A stretch of 64,000 bases of DNA from an uncultured Pelagibacteraceae bacterium (GTDB lineage Bacteria > Pseudomonadota > Alphaproteobacteria > Pelagibacterales > Pelagibacteraceae): the NCBI GenBank assembly GCA_902593285.1, contig CACJHW010000001.1:80001-144000 (forward strand). Reading direction: 5' to 3'. The translations under genes were made by a program, and so were the position numbers. Of this stretch, positions 16,143 to 26,384 are shown piece after piece. The notes beneath the pieces are model-generated. The model saw only the letters and a list, made by a program, of their open reading frames with translations. It did not search any database and was not told where the DNA came from. The number at the start of each line of letters is the position of its first letter. Position 1 is the stretch's first letter.

Positions 16143-16952
16143 ATGAATAAAAATTTTGTAGATAACGGTTACATTATAATAAGGAATGCTTTCCCAATAA
16201 AACTACATAAGGAAATGCAAAATATAGTTTTTAAAATTTTAGATAAAAAACATAAAAAAAACTCTTATAAAGAATTTTGTTCACTAATTGATAAGAAAAA
16301 AAATAAATTGTTTGAAATAAATAAAGAAATTCACAGCGCTTTCATTTATGAAAAAATATTTCAAAAAATATTTACTAATAAAAAATTTTTTTCTATTCTG
16401 ACAAGTTTACTAGGTAAAGATTTATCTTTTTTAGATGAACCTTCAGTTGTAGTAAATATTCCAAAAAAATTTTTGAAAAAAAATTATTATTTTAAAGATT
16501 GGCATCAAGAGATTTGGTCAGGTGCAGACACATCATCAGTAATTACATGGACTCCTTTATTTCAAAAAGATTATTCAGGCCAAATAGAATTAATTAAAAA
16601 ATCTCATACATGGGGTCATATTCCACATAGAAATAGAAAACCTTTAAATCTTCCCTCAAAATTTACTACTTTAAAAACTAAATTGAATTATACCGATGTA
16701 ATAATAATGCATAGCATGCTATTACATAGATCGCTAGAAATTAAATCAAATTCTTTTTCACCGAGATTAGCAACACCATGCATGGTAAGAAATTTCAAAT
16801 TTAAAAATAATTCTTTTGAAAATAATAAATCATGGAAAATATTTAATTATGGAGAATTTACTGCAATAGAAAGAAAGCTTGGTAATTCTTATTTATCTCC
16901 GTATAGAATAATAGATATTGATAATAATGATTTATCAAAAGGATCTATTTAG
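16143..16952 (+). CDS. Phytanoyl-CoA dioxygenase (PhyH) family protein
   Basis: An Fe(II)/2-oxoglutarate oxygenase of about 269 residues. The metal site appears as HQE in KDWHQEIWSGADTSS, with the second His in MLLHRSLE, and an Arg in SPRLATPCM probably binds 2-oxoglutarate. The middle Glu in place of the commoner Asp is allowed in this superfamily. I chose ATG 16143 over the in-frame GTG at 16137 because it matches the start of the truncated paralogue at 16004. It probably hydroxylates a sugar or lipid substrate of the glycan pathway. Confidence 0.75.
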   Translation: MNKNFVDNGYIIIRNAFPIKLHKEMQNIVFKILDKKHKKNSYKEFCSLIDKKKNKLFEINKEIHSAFIYEKIFQKIFTNKKFFSILTSLLGKDLSFLDEPSVVVNIPKKFLKKNYYFKDWHQEIWSGADTSSVITWTPLFQKDYSGQIELIKKSHTWGHIPHRNRKPLNLPSKFTTLKTKLNYTDVIIMHSMLLHRSLEIKSNSFSPRLATPCMVRNFKFKNNSFENNKSWKIFNYGEFTAIERKLGNSYLSPYRIIDIDNNDLSKGSI

Positions 16953-16953
16953 T

Positions 16954-17619
16954 ATGTTTAAAATACTATCATTCTTACAACCAAACCATAATAAAACAAA
17001 AAGAAATTATTTGGAAAGAATGCAAAATAAAAAAATACACTGTATGAAAGTTGCTAAATATTATGAAAAAGATTACTGGGATGGAGATAGAAAGTATGGA
17101 TATGGAGGATACAAATATATACCTGGTAGACTCACCTCAGTTGCAAAAAAAATTATAAAAAAATTTAAAATAAATAATAATTCAAAAATTTTAGATGTTG
17201 GTTGTGGAAAAGGATATTTGTTATATGAAATAAAAAAGATTTTACCTAAATGTGAAATTCACGGATTAGATATTTCAAATCATGCTTTAAAAAATTCTCA
17301 TAAAGAAGTTAGTAAATATTTATTTTTACACGATGCAAAAAAAAAGCTACCTTTCAAAAAAAATTATTTTGATTTAGCTTTATCTTTTGGTGTTTATCAT
17401 AATTTTACCTTAAATGAATTAGAAAGTTCAATCAAAGAATTTAATAGGGTGGCAAAAAAAAAATATTTAATGGTTGAAAGTTATAAAAATGACACCGAAT
17501 TATTTAATTTACAATGTTGGGCCTTAACTTGTGAAAGTTTTTTAAAACCTGAAGAATGGATTTGGTTGTTAAAAAAGTTAAATTATAACGGTTATTATGA
17601 ATTTATATATTTTAAATAA
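16954..17619 (+). CDS. Class I SAM-dependent methyltransferase
   Basis: The SAM-binding motif I is ILDVGCGKGYL, with the acidic residue of motif II in HGLDIS. The N-terminal DGDRKYGYGGYKYIPGR segment is typical of small-molecule methyltransferases in sugar clusters. The frame is open upstream, but ATG 16954 sits 1 bp after the stop of the PhyH gene and is the best start (221 residues). Likely role is methylation of a sugar or sugar-linked acid; the acceptor atom is unknown. Confidence 0.75.
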   Translation: MFKILSFLQPNHNKTKRNYLERMQNKKIHCMKVAKYYEKDYWDGDRKYGYGGYKYIPGRLTSVAKKIIKKFKINNNSKILDVGCGKGYLLYEIKKILPKCEIHGLDISNHALKNSHKEVSKYLFLHDAKKKLPFKKNYFDLALSFGVYHNFTLNELESSIKEFNRVAKKKYLMVESYKNDTELFNLQCWALTCESFLKPEEWIWLLKKLNYNGYYEFIYFK

Positions 17620-17621
17620 AA

Positions 17622-18482
17622 ATGAAAAACTTAATAATTGGTGGATCCAGTAATTTAGGCGATCATATAATCAACTCTAATTCAAGAAATTATGATTTTA
17701 CTTATTTTAAAAATAAGAAAAAAAACGGTATTTTTTTCAATTTATTAGATTATAAAAAAAATTTGATAAATTATAAAAATTATAAAACAATTATACTTTT
17801 ATCTGCTATTTCAAATCCATATATTTGTCATGAAAATAAAGAGTATTCCAATAAGGTTAATGTTGAAGCTACAATTGATCTTATAAAATATATATCCGAT
17901 CAAAATGTTAAATTAATTTTTTTTTCCTCAGAATTTATTTATGATGGAAAAAAAGGAAATTATAATGAATTTGATGATCCAAACCCATTAAATTTATATG
18001 GAGATCAAAAACTACAAGTAGAAAATTTCATAAAGAAAAATGTTGAAAAATTTTCAATTTTAAGAGTTGCCAAAACATACACATCAAAACTAAATGACAG
18101 TTCCTTTTTATCTTTTATTTATTCAGAAATATTAGAAAAAAAAAAGAAAGAAATTTCTATCATAGATGATGAATATTTTTCTCCTTTGAATATCATTGAT
18201 TTGATTAATACTGTTAATTATTTAATTGATAATGACATAGATATTTTAAATGTTGGAGGGCCACAAAAAAAATCAAGATTAGATTGCTTAAAAAAGTTTT
18301 TAGAAATTAACAATGTTAGTTCGGTAAATATTCGTTTGTTTCAAAGAAAAATAACAAAAAACAGTGTCATTATTCCTAAAGATGTTTCATTTAATATAAA
18401 TAAAATAAGAGATATTCTTGGAAATATGATAACTATCGATAGTTTTTTAAAAGATATTTATAAACTCGATGAAAAAAAATAA
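17622..18482 (+). CDS. RmlD-like sugar-nucleotide reductase (SDR)
   Basis: A 286-residue SDR of the dTDP-4-dehydrorhamnose reductase type. IGGSSNLGDHI at 4-14 is an altered glycine-rich motif, FFSSEFIYDG is the RmlD strand, and NLYGDQK gives the catalytic Tyr-x3-Lys. The next gene, a WbuC-like cupin, overlaps by 14 bp. It probably reduces a 4-keto sugar nucleotide. No RmlA, RmlB or RmlC is in the window, so the rhamnose route itself is not supported. Confidence 0.7.
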   Translation: MKNLIIGGSSNLGDHIINSNSRNYDFTYFKNKKKNGIFFNLLDYKKNLINYKNYKTIILLSAISNPYICHENKEYSNKVNVEATIDLIKYISDQNVKLIFFSSEFIYDGKKGNYNEFDDPNPLNLYGDQKLQVENFIKKNVEKFSILRVAKTYTSKLNDSSFLSFIYSEILEKKKKEISIIDDEYFSPLNIIDLINTVNYLIDNDIDILNVGGPQKKSRLDCLKKFLEINNVSSVNIRLFQRKITKNSVIIPKDVSFNINKIRDILGNMITIDSFLKDIYKLDEKK

Positions 18483-18993
18483 ACTTGATATTTGGAAAGA
18501 TAATAAAGCTAAAACAGATTCATTTTATTTAAATAATCCCTACACAAAGGTTGGAAAAAAATTTATTACATTTCTAAAAAATTACTCAAGAAAAAATAAT
18601 AATTGTGATGTTAGAGTTTGTGTACATGAAGGTCCGAATAGTGTCCATCATGATATGATTTTATATCAAAAAAAAGGAAATTTTTATAAACCTCATAAAC
18701 ATAATCATTGTGGTGATACTTATCATGTAATCGAAGGTAAGTTAGCCTGCTTTCTTTTTGATGCCAAAGGTAACATAACTTATTCATGTATAATTCAAAA
18801 TAATGAAATTTTTAAAACACCAAAAAAGGTCTATCATGTTACTTCACCAATCACGGATGTAGTATATCATGAATCTAAATCTGGTAAATTCGACAGAAAT
18901 AAAAATTCAATTTTCCCAAAATGGTGTCCTGCAAGTAAAAATGAAATTAAAAATTTTAAAGAAAGACTAATTAAAAATCTCAAAAATGCATAG
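18469..18993 (+). CDS. WbuC-family cupin-fold metalloprotein
   Basis: A 174-residue cupin. RVCVHEGPNSVHHDMILYQ and PHKHNHCGDTYHVIEGK place several His residues where WbuC-type proteins bind metal. WbuC proteins are frequent in O-antigen clusters, but their reaction is not established. The gene overlaps both neighbours, so it is a coupled part of the RmlD-like - cupin - DegT run. Confidence 0.7.
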   Translation: MKKNKLDIWKDNKAKTDSFYLNNPYTKVGKKFITFLKNYSRKNNNCDVRVCVHEGPNSVHHDMILYQKKGNFYKPHKHNHCGDTYHVIEGKLACFLFDAKGNITYSCIIQNNEIFKTPKKVYHVTSPITDVVYHESKSGKFDRNKNSIFPKWCPASKNEIKNFKERLIKNLKNA

Positions 18994-20080
18994 AATAAGA
19001 TACGTAAATTTATCAGTAAAAGATAAAAATTTAAAAAAAGCATATTTAAATTCTTTGAACAAAATTTTTAATCATGGCATTTTCATTTTGGGTCCAGAGG
19101 TTGATCAGTTAGAAAAAAAATTAGCAAATTTTTGTAACAGAAAATATGCTGTAGCAACAGGTTCTGGAACTGATGCATTGTATTTAGCAATCAAATCTTT
19201 AGATTTAAAACAAAATGATGAAATAATTACTACGCCAATGTCTTGGGTTTCAAGCACTAATGCAATTTCTTTGAATAACGTAAAACCAGTATTTGTAGAT
19301 GTCAAGGATGATTTGAATATAGATGTTAATAAAATTGAAAAAATGATTACAAAAAAAACAAAAGCAATTTTATTTGTGAATTTTACTGGAAAAATTTGCG
19401 ATATAAAATCGTTAAGAAAAATTGCGAAAAAATATAAATTAAAGTTAATAGAAGATGCAGCCCAATCATTCGGTTCAAGAAAATATGGAAGTCCAAGTGG
19501 ATCTTTTGGTGATATTTCGTGCTTTAGTTTAAATCCAATGAAAGTATTACATAGTTTAGGTGAAGCAGGAATTGTTTTAACTGATAGTAAAAAAATTTAC
19601 GAAAAGATAAAAATATTAAGATATGCTGGAACAGTAAATAAAGAAAATTGTTATTTTCCAAGTTTAAACTTTAAAATTGATACTATTCAAGCAGCTTTTG
19701 TTTTAAATAATTTGAAAAACTTAAATAAAAAAATTTTTATTAGAAATAAAAATGCTCAGTACTATATTGAAAATTTAAATAATAAAATCAAACTTCCTGT
19801 CATTAATAAAAATGAAATTCATAGTTTTTATAGTTTTACAATAGTAGCTCCAAAAAGAGATGAGTTAAAAGATTATTTGATTAAATATGGTATTGAAACA
19901 AAAATTCAGCATCCTATTTTAATACCAAACCAGAAAGCCTATAAAAATAAGAAAAATAAAGATAAGTTAAAAAATGCAAATATTTTAGTAAAAAAAATAT
20001 TATGCTTACCTATCAATGAAAATCTTAAATTCAAAGATTTAAAATATATTGTGTCAAAAGTTAATAATTTCTATAGATAA
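18986..20080 (+). CDS. DegT/DnrJ/EryC1 PLP-dependent sugar aminotransferase
   Basis: A 364-residue sugar aminotransferase with TGSGTDAL, EDAAQSFGS and the Schiff-base lysine in SLNPMKVLHSLGEAG. It is more distant from the copies at 5636 and 10931 than those are from each other. It starts inside the cupin gene and shares a TAATG junction with the following methyltransferase. With the RmlD-like reductase and the cupin it may build one amino-deoxy sugar. Confidence 0.87.
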   Translation: MHRIRYVNLSVKDKNLKKAYLNSLNKIFNHGIFILGPEVDQLEKKLANFCNRKYAVATGSGTDALYLAIKSLDLKQNDEIITTPMSWVSSTNAISLNNVKPVFVDVKDDLNIDVNKIEKMITKKTKAILFVNFTGKICDIKSLRKIAKKYKLKLIEDAAQSFGSRKYGSPSGSFGDISCFSLNPMKVLHSLGEAGIVLTDSKKIYEKIKILRYAGTVNKENCYFPSLNFKIDTIQAAFVLNNLKNLNKKIFIRNKNAQYYIENLNNKIKLPVINKNEIHSFYSFTIVAPKRDELKDYLIKYGIETKIQHPILIPNQKAYKNKKNKDKLKNANILVKKILCLPINENLKFKDLKYIVSKVNNFYR

Positions 20081-21234
20081 TGACTGTTCTAAAGTATTAT
20101 ATTGAAGAAAAATTTAATCCAGTTCCAATTACTTTTTCAAATAAAAAAAATATTGACGAACATTATAAAAAAAGGATCAATTTAATACAAAACCATTTAA
20201 AAATCCCATTATCACTTTTAGAAGGAAAGGATATTTTAGAATTTGGATGTAATGGTGCAGAAAATGCATGTGTATTAGCATCCCATGGAGCAAATATTTA
20301 TTTGGTCGAACCAAATCAAAAAATGCATCCTTTAATTAGGAGAAATTTTAAAAAAATTAATAAATTAAATAGGTTAAAGTTACTTTCAAAAAGTAATCTA
20401 GAAAAATTTAAGATTAAAAAAAAATTTGATTTAGTCATTGCAGAAGGTTTTTTAAATACCTTAAAAAAAAGAAACACATATTTCAAAAAATTATCAAAAT
20501 TTGTTAAAAAAAAAGGAATTATAATAATTAACTATGATGATGGCCATGGAGTTTTGTTTGAGTTCCTAAAATCTTTGGTGTTATTAAAAGCTTGCATTTT
20601 AACTGATGTAAATTTTAGAGGAGAAAATTCATTGAAAATTGCAAAAAAATTTTTCTATAAAGAATTTTCTAAATTAAATAAATCAAGAACCTTTTCATCT
20701 TGGTGGAAAGACCAACTTGTTAACCCATATGCTTCAAAAATTTGGAAAATAAATGATATTTTAAAACTTTCACAATCTTCAAACTTACAGATATATTCAA
20801 CTTCTCCTATTTTTGATAATAGCAATCATTTTCAGTGGTATAAGAATTTAGATTTAAATAGGAATATAATTAATAATAAAATTATTTTAAATTCTTGGAA
20901 AAATAATTTTTTTTCATTTTTATTTAATATGCCACTTATACAAAAAAAAAAAATAAACAACCCAACCCTACTTGAGCTTGAAAATTTCATTAACCAAATA
21001 GGTGACTATATTTTTTATGGAAATATAAAAAAAAAAATAATTCAACCCAAAAAATTTTTGGTTTATTTAAATTCAAATAAAAAGAAAAAATTATCAAATG
21101 AAGTTTCAAAATTAATAAAAATAATTAATCAATGCAAAAGTTTGAGTCAGTTATTTAATTATTATAACTCTACATCAGAATTAAAAAAAACCTGGGGAAG
21201 TGTATTGCATTATGTTGCTCTATTTAAATCTTAG
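20080..21234 (+). CDS. SAM-dependent methyltransferase with C-terminal extension
   Basis: A 384-residue protein. The SAM site ILEFGCNGAENACVLAS is near residues 52-68, with YLVEPN as motif II. About 170 residues beyond the usual Rossmann fold form a Lys/Asn-rich extension of unknown role. The start ATG overlaps the stop of the DegT gene. Methyltransferases of this shape are common in polysaccharide clusters; the acceptor is unknown. Confidence 0.65.
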   Translation: MTVLKYYIEEKFNPVPITFSNKKNIDEHYKKRINLIQNHLKIPLSLLEGKDILEFGCNGAENACVLASHGANIYLVEPNQKMHPLIRRNFKKINKLNRLKLLSKSNLEKFKIKKKFDLVIAEGFLNTLKKRNTYFKKLSKFVKKKGIIIINYDDGHGVLFEFLKSLVLLKACILTDVNFRGENSLKIAKKFFYKEFSKLNKSRTFSSWWKDQLVNPYASKIWKINDILKLSQSSNLQIYSTSPIFDNSNHFQWYKNLDLNRNIINNKIILNSWKNNFFSFLFNMPLIQKKKINNPTLLELENFINQIGDYIFYGNIKKKIIQPKKFLVYLNSNKKKKLSNEVSKLIKIINQCKSLSQLFNYYNSTSELKKTWGSVLHYVALFKS

Positions 21235-21285
21235 TAAAAACTTGGGTCTGCATAATTTATATTTAAACAACAGTAAAATTATTAA

Positions 21286-22563
21286 ATGATGTTATTTAAA
21301 AAATTTTTTTCAAGATCCATTACTTACTTATTTTACCCAGTAGCATTTTTTTTAATAATCATTATCAGATTAATATCTCCAATTTATCTAATTAGATGGA
21401 ACTGTACTGTCTCCACAAGAATAGGACATTATGTTGACAACATGAATATGTATTTATGTGAAAAAGAGATTGGGAAAATTAAAATAAAAGTTAAGCACTT
21501 AGATATTTTTTATGATAGAGAGCAGGTCTGTAATAAGCAAATTCAAAAAATGTTAAGAAGAAAAGTAATCTTTCTTCCATGGTTTATAATGCACCCAATC
21601 AGTACATTAAATGAGTATTTTTTTGATAAAATTTTTGATAGCAAAAGAAAACATGATATTGGATATTATAGAGAGTTAGGAAAAGTTGAAAAAAATTTAG
21701 TCCCCCCACTTTATTCATGGGATAACTTAAATTCAGTTGATCAGGCAAAAGTGCAACTATTTTTTAATCAAAATGAAATTGATGACGCAAATCAAAAAAT
21801 GAAAAAAATTGGTATTAACCCAAATGATAAAGTTGTTTCTATAATTTTAAGAGATAAAGATTATTTAGAGAGAAATTATAAAAACATAAATTGGCTTCAT
21901 CATTCACTACGTGATACAGATCTGGGTTTTTATGAAAAAACTATAAAATATTTAATTGAGCAAAGAATAAAAGTAATTGTTTTTGGTCGTAAAAGAGAAA
22001 ACTTGAAAGACGAAATTTTAAAAAATGAGAGTAATGTTTATTTTTATGAGGATATTCTTCTAAAATCGGATTTAATGAATATTTATCTTTTGTATAAAAG
22101 TATGTTTGTAATATCTTCAGTTACAGGTCTTGACTCAGTTCCAGCCAGTTTTAAAATACCTGTTATTGAAGTTGGAGTTGTTCCTTTTTGCTTACAGAGA
22201 ACTTATTCAAATTTATATTTATCTTTATTTAAAAATTATTTCTCAAAAACTCTTAATAGAAATTTAACGATGAAAGAAATTTTTGAAAATGAACTTTTTG
22301 ATATTGATGGTAATAGTTTTTTAGACGACGAATTAAATTTAGTTCATCCAACCGAGGATGATATTAAAGATGCTTGTGAAGAAATGATGAAGAAAATTTC
22401 TAAAAATTATATTCAGAAAAATGAGAACATCCACAATCAAGAAAAATTTAAAAAAATGTATTCAAATTATATAGATAAATATTGTCCCTACAGGTCTGTA
22501 AATTTTAATAAAGGATCAGTCGGAGAAAGTTTTTTAGAGAGAAATAAATTTTTAATTTCTTAA
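21286..22563 (+). CDS. TIGR04372-type putative glycosyltransferase
   Basis: A 425-residue protein with an N-terminal hydrophobic segment (about 12-33), then TRIGHYVDNMNMYLCEKE. This RIGH-x7-YL signature and the C-terminal VTGLDSVPA...P segment recall the TIGR04372 putative glycosyltransferase family. The same elements occur in the broken gene at 25136 (RIGHFAANTELYL, VTGYDAVP). The two copies flank the ABC exporter and a methyltransferase. Activity is inferred from family naming. Confidence 0.65.
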   Translation: MMLFKKFFSRSITYLFYPVAFFLIIIIRLISPIYLIRWNCTVSTRIGHYVDNMNMYLCEKEIGKIKIKVKHLDIFYDREQVCNKQIQKMLRRKVIFLPWFIMHPISTLNEYFFDKIFDSKRKHDIGYYRELGKVEKNLVPPLYSWDNLNSVDQAKVQLFFNQNEIDDANQKMKKIGINPNDKVVSIILRDKDYLERNYKNINWLHHSLRDTDLGFYEKTIKYLIEQRIKVIVFGRKRENLKDEILKNESNVYFYEDILLKSDLMNIYLLYKSMFVISSVTGLDSVPASFKIPVIEVGVVPFCLQRTYSNLYLSLFKNYFSKTLNRNLTMKEIFENELFDIDGNSFLDDELNLVHPTEDDIKDACEEMMKKISKNYIQKNENIHNQEKFKKMYSNYIDKYCPYRSVNFNKGSVGESFLERNKFLIS

Positions 22564-22586
22564 ATAAGTTTTTGTTTGAATAAAAT

Positions 22587-24344
22587 ATGAAAATTAATAG
22601 TCTTTTTTTTAAAAATCTATTTAGTCTGTTAGATTATAATATAAAGATTAAGATTGTTTTTTTAGTATTACTTAATTTTATGTCAATCTTTTTTGATATA
22701 ATAGGAATAGGAATGGTCATTCCTATGGTAGTAATCATAATAGAAGATAAAAATAATTTAATAGAAACTTTTCCAATGTTCGCAAATTATTTAGTAGCTT
22801 ATGATAAAAATCAAATACTAATTTTTGCAGTAACAATTTTTTTAGTATTTTATTTGTTTAAAAGTTTATTTGTAACTTTCTTAACTTGGTATGATAGAAA
22901 ATTTGTTCTTTATACGCAGGTTGAATATGGAGAAAAACTTTTATTAAAATACTTATCTGAAGATTATCTAAATTTTTTAAGACAAAACTCTTCTGACTTA
23001 ATCCGAAATATAATTTTCGAAAGTGGACTTTTTGTAACTAGTGTAATTCACAATATAATCAAACTTTCTGTAGAAATAGTTTTAATTTTTGGAATAAGTG
23101 TTTTGCTAATTTATTATGAGCCAGTTGTTTCCTCAATTGCAATTGTTCTTATAACCTTAATATCAGTTTTCTATATTATTATTTTTAAAAAAAAATTAGT
23201 AAATCTTGGAATAAAAAGACAGAAAATTGATGGAATGTTAATTAAAAATTTAAATCAAGCCTTTACATTATTTAAAGAGGTAAGGTTATTTGATAAATCA
23301 AAATTTTTACTAAAAAGCTTTAAAGAATTTTCGAAAGAAAGGGCAAGTATATCAGTTTTTGAGCAACTAGTTAGTGCTTTGCCACGTGTTTATTTTGAAT
23401 TTATTGGATTAGTTATTTTAACCTTAGTAATTTATTCTTTTGTATATCTAAATAAAGATATTAATGATGTTATCCCAATTTTAAGTTTGTATGCAGCTGC
23501 AATGTTTAGAATAATCCCTAGTGCTAACAAAATTATAGGCTCTATAAATTCCTTGAATCATAATTTACCTGCTTTCGAAGTTGTTTATGAAGACTTAATC
23601 AAAGGAAATAAAATTAAAATAACAAATTATAAATTTGAGAAATTTAGAAATTACTTAAAAAGAAATCTTAAAATAAATTCAATTAAAATTGAAGATGTAA
23701 GCTTTTCATATAGTGAGGATGACAAAAGAAAAAAAATTTTAGACAACATAAATTTAGAAATATTCCCTGGCAAAATAGTAGGGTTGATCGGTCGTTCTGG
23801 TTCAGGGAAGTCTACTTTAGCAAATATAATATCAGGATTAATTACAAATTATGAAGGTAAATTGTTTATTAACGATAACACAAAAGTTAATAAAAAAATT
23901 TTACAAGGTATTACTGGACATGTGTCACAACATGTTAATTTAATTGATGATACAATTTTGAATAATGTTTGTTTTGGTATAGACAAAAAAGACTATGATT
24001 TAAAAAAAATAGATGAAATAATTGATAACTTAAATCTTAGAGATCTTATAAATAGTCTACCAAAAAAATATGAGAGCAAAATTGGGGAACAAGGTTTAAA
24101 GTTATCAGGTGGACAAAGGCAAAAAATTTCTTTAGCAAGAACATTGTATCTAGATCCAAAGATTATAATTTTTGATGAGTCAACTTCCTCACTTGATAGA
24201 AAATCTGAAATAGAATTTATTAATATAATAAATAATATTAAACATGATAAAATAATTTTTTTTATAAGCCATAATAAACAGCTGGAAGAAAGTTTTGATG
24301 AAATTTATGAAATTGAAAATCAGAAATTAAATAAAATAAAGTAA
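22587..24344 (+). CDS. ABC exporter with fused membrane and ATPase domains (MsbA/PglK-like flippase)
   Basis: A 585-residue half-transporter. Six hydrophobic segments lie in residues about 20-330. The ATPase domain has Walker A GLIGRSGSGKST, signature LSGGQRQKISLARTL, Walker B KIIIFDEST and the switch His in FFISHN. Fused exporters of this form flip lipid-linked oligosaccharides (PglK, Wzk) or lipid A (MsbA). Its place among glycosyltransferases favours a lipid-linked oligosaccharide. No Wzx flippase is seen in the window, so this may be the export step. Confidence 0.8.
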   Translation: MKINSLFFKNLFSLLDYNIKIKIVFLVLLNFMSIFFDIIGIGMVIPMVVIIIEDKNNLIETFPMFANYLVAYDKNQILIFAVTIFLVFYLFKSLFVTFLTWYDRKFVLYTQVEYGEKLLLKYLSEDYLNFLRQNSSDLIRNIIFESGLFVTSVIHNIIKLSVEIVLIFGISVLLIYYEPVVSSIAIVLITLISVFYIIIFKKKLVNLGIKRQKIDGMLIKNLNQAFTLFKEVRLFDKSKFLLKSFKEFSKERASISVFEQLVSALPRVYFEFIGLVILTLVIYSFVYLNKDINDVIPILSLYAAAMFRIIPSANKIIGSINSLNHNLPAFEVVYEDLIKGNKIKITNYKFEKFRNYLKRNLKINSIKIEDVSFSYSEDDKRKKILDNINLEIFPGKIVGLIGRSGSGKSTLANIISGLITNYEGKLFINDNTKVNKKILQGITGHVSQHVNLIDDTILNNVCFGIDKKDYDLKKIDEIIDNLNLRDLINSLPKKYESKIGEQGLKLSGGQRQKISLARTLYLDPKIIIFDESTSSLDRKSEIEFINIINNIKHDKIIFFISHNKQLEESFDEIYEIENQKLNKIK

Positions 24345-25132
24345 TGTCATTTAAAATATTTAAAAAAAAAATTTTCAATTCTTTTAAAGAAGCTGAAAAA
24401 AATTTAGGTAATCAAAGTATATATTTTTCAAAAGATTATTTATCTAGAAATTTAATAAAATTAAAAAAAATTAATAAAATTAAAAAATACCATGAATATG
24501 AATATACTTTCATTAGATTTTTATATTCAATTTTATTAAACCAAAATAAAAAAAAAAAATTTAATCTTTTAGATTATGGAGGTGGAATAGGTAATATAAT
24601 TTTAGAAATTATTAAAAAAAAATATTTTCATAACCAATTGAAAGTAAGTATTTTTGATAATAACTATAATTTAGTTAAAGAAGGAAAAAAATTTTTTGAA
24701 AAAAAAGTTGATAGAAAATATTTAAAAAATATCAAATTTTTAAAAAATTTATCAAAAAAACAAAATTATGATGCAATTCATTTTGGAAGCATGATGGAAT
24801 ATATAAGTGATGATGATGATAAATTTTTTAGTTCAATATTTTCTAAAATAAAAAAAAAGCCTATTCACATATTTTTTTCTGATATTTATATTTCAAAAAA
24901 TAATAAAGATTTTTTTGTAATTGGGAAATATTATAAAAAAAATTTTGTTGTTAGATTTCGTAATATTAAAAAATTAATAAAATTAATGCATAGCTTTGGA
25001 TATAAAATTATAGATAAAAGAAGTTTCATGCCAAACATAGCGGGCAAATATAAATTTTATGATATGAGCAACCTAGAGAAAAGATATCAAATATATAATA
25101 CAATGAATTTACATTTTAAATACTTTAAATAA
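24344..25132 (+). CDS. TIGR04325/LIC12133-type putative methyltransferase
   Basis: A 262-residue protein whose core has NLLDYGGGIGNII, a SAM-binding glycine motif, followed by SIFDNN. The N-terminal F-x-S-x-KEAEKN pattern and the DYGGG motif recall the LIC12133-type family of sporadic surface-sugar clusters. The start overlaps the stop of the ABC exporter (TAATG). The acceptor is unknown. Confidence 0.6.
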   Translation: MSFKIFKKKIFNSFKEAEKNLGNQSIYFSKDYLSRNLIKLKKINKIKKYHEYEYTFIRFLYSILLNQNKKKKFNLLDYGGGIGNIILEIIKKKYFHNQLKVSIFDNNYNLVKEGKKFFEKKVDRKYLKNIKFLKNLSKKQNYDAIHFGSMMEYISDDDDKFFSSIFSKIKKKPIHIFFSDIYISKNNKDFFVIGKYYKKNFVVRFRNIKKLIKLMHSFGYKIIDKRSFMPNIAGKYKFYDMSNLEKRYQIYNTMNLHFKYFK

Positions 25133-25135
25133 TCA

Positions 25136-26378
25136 ATGAGAAATTTTAGATTTTATAAAGAATTAAATATAATATTAAATGATCCAAAATTATTAATTAC
25201 TCTACCTTTAGCACTTTTAATAATGCCTGTTATCATCAGTATAAGAAAAATAATTCTAATTAGATTTGGATTAATTCATTCTGATAGAATAGGACACTTT
25301 GCAGCTAATACAGAGCTTTATTTATGTCACGAAAAAAATGATAGAAATAATCCTAGAATGAAAATTGATTTATTATATTTTCCTACAAAACCTTGTAATA
25401 ATTTTTTAGCAAAAATAATCAAAAGAAAAACAAAAATTTTACCAAAATATATAATTAGACCATTTTGTTTAATTTCAAGAAATTTTAAATTTTTAAATTT
25501 ACATATAGCTGGTAGGCCTCCAATGAGTGATCACGATATTTATAATTATTATGAAAAATTTGGAAATCAATTAAATTTAAATCATAATGAAATTAAAATG
25601 GGAAATGAGATAATTAAAAAAGTAAATCCAAAAAATAAACCGATCATTTTACTGACAATTAGAGACGCAAAATATTTGCAAGAAAAAACCAAATCTAATA
25701 ATTTTTCCTATCATAATCACAGAGATGATGACATTGAAAGATATAAGATTTTAGTAAATCATATGATAAAAAAAAGGTTTTTTTGTAATTAGGATGGGAA
25801 AAATAGTTAAAAAAAAGTTGAAAATAAACAATGTTAATTTTTTAGATTATCCTTTTTCTAAATTAAGGAGTGATTTTATGGATATATTTTTAGCACACAA
25901 ATGTTTTTTGTGTATTTCAAATGTGACTGGATATGATGCTGTACCAACAATTTTTAGAAAGCCAATGCTTTTTTTTGGATCTATTCCCATAGGTTTTATG
26001 CTTACCTCCTCAAAAAAATTTATAAATACAACATATGATCATTATTCAATTAAGTATAAGAGAAAATTAACTTTAGAAGAAATTTTTAAATTTGGTCTTG
26101 ATTGTAAATTTAAAGCTAGTGATTTTAAAAAACTAAAAATTATGTTGATAAAATTTAAGCCAGAATTAATGGTAAAAATTTTTAATGATTCTTTAATTTA
26201 TATAAATAAAGATTTTAAAATTAATAATTCAATGAAAAATATTAACACAATTTTTAAAATCAAATATTTTGAATGTTTAAAAAAATATTCAAAAAATTCT
26301 AGCTTTAAATATCATGGAAAGATTAGATCATACTTTTCAAAAAGTTGGTTGAAGGAAAATAATTATTTTTTACAATAA
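25136..26378 (+). pseudogene. Frameshifted TIGR04372-type glycosyltransferase
   Basis: Two consecutive reading frames (25136-25792 and 25794-26378) together make one protein of the same family as 21286. The first carries RIGHFAANTELYL, the second VTGYDAVPTIF. The break lies at a run of 8 A (25768-25775) followed by GG and 7 T (25778-25784). Removing one base there continues the frame as IKKGFFVIRMGK, which reads straight into the second half. It is either a true single-base slippage mutation, a phase-variable switch or a sequencing/assembly error. The N-terminal hydrophobic segment is intact. Confidence 0.8.
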
Positions 26379-26384
26379 CCAGTT

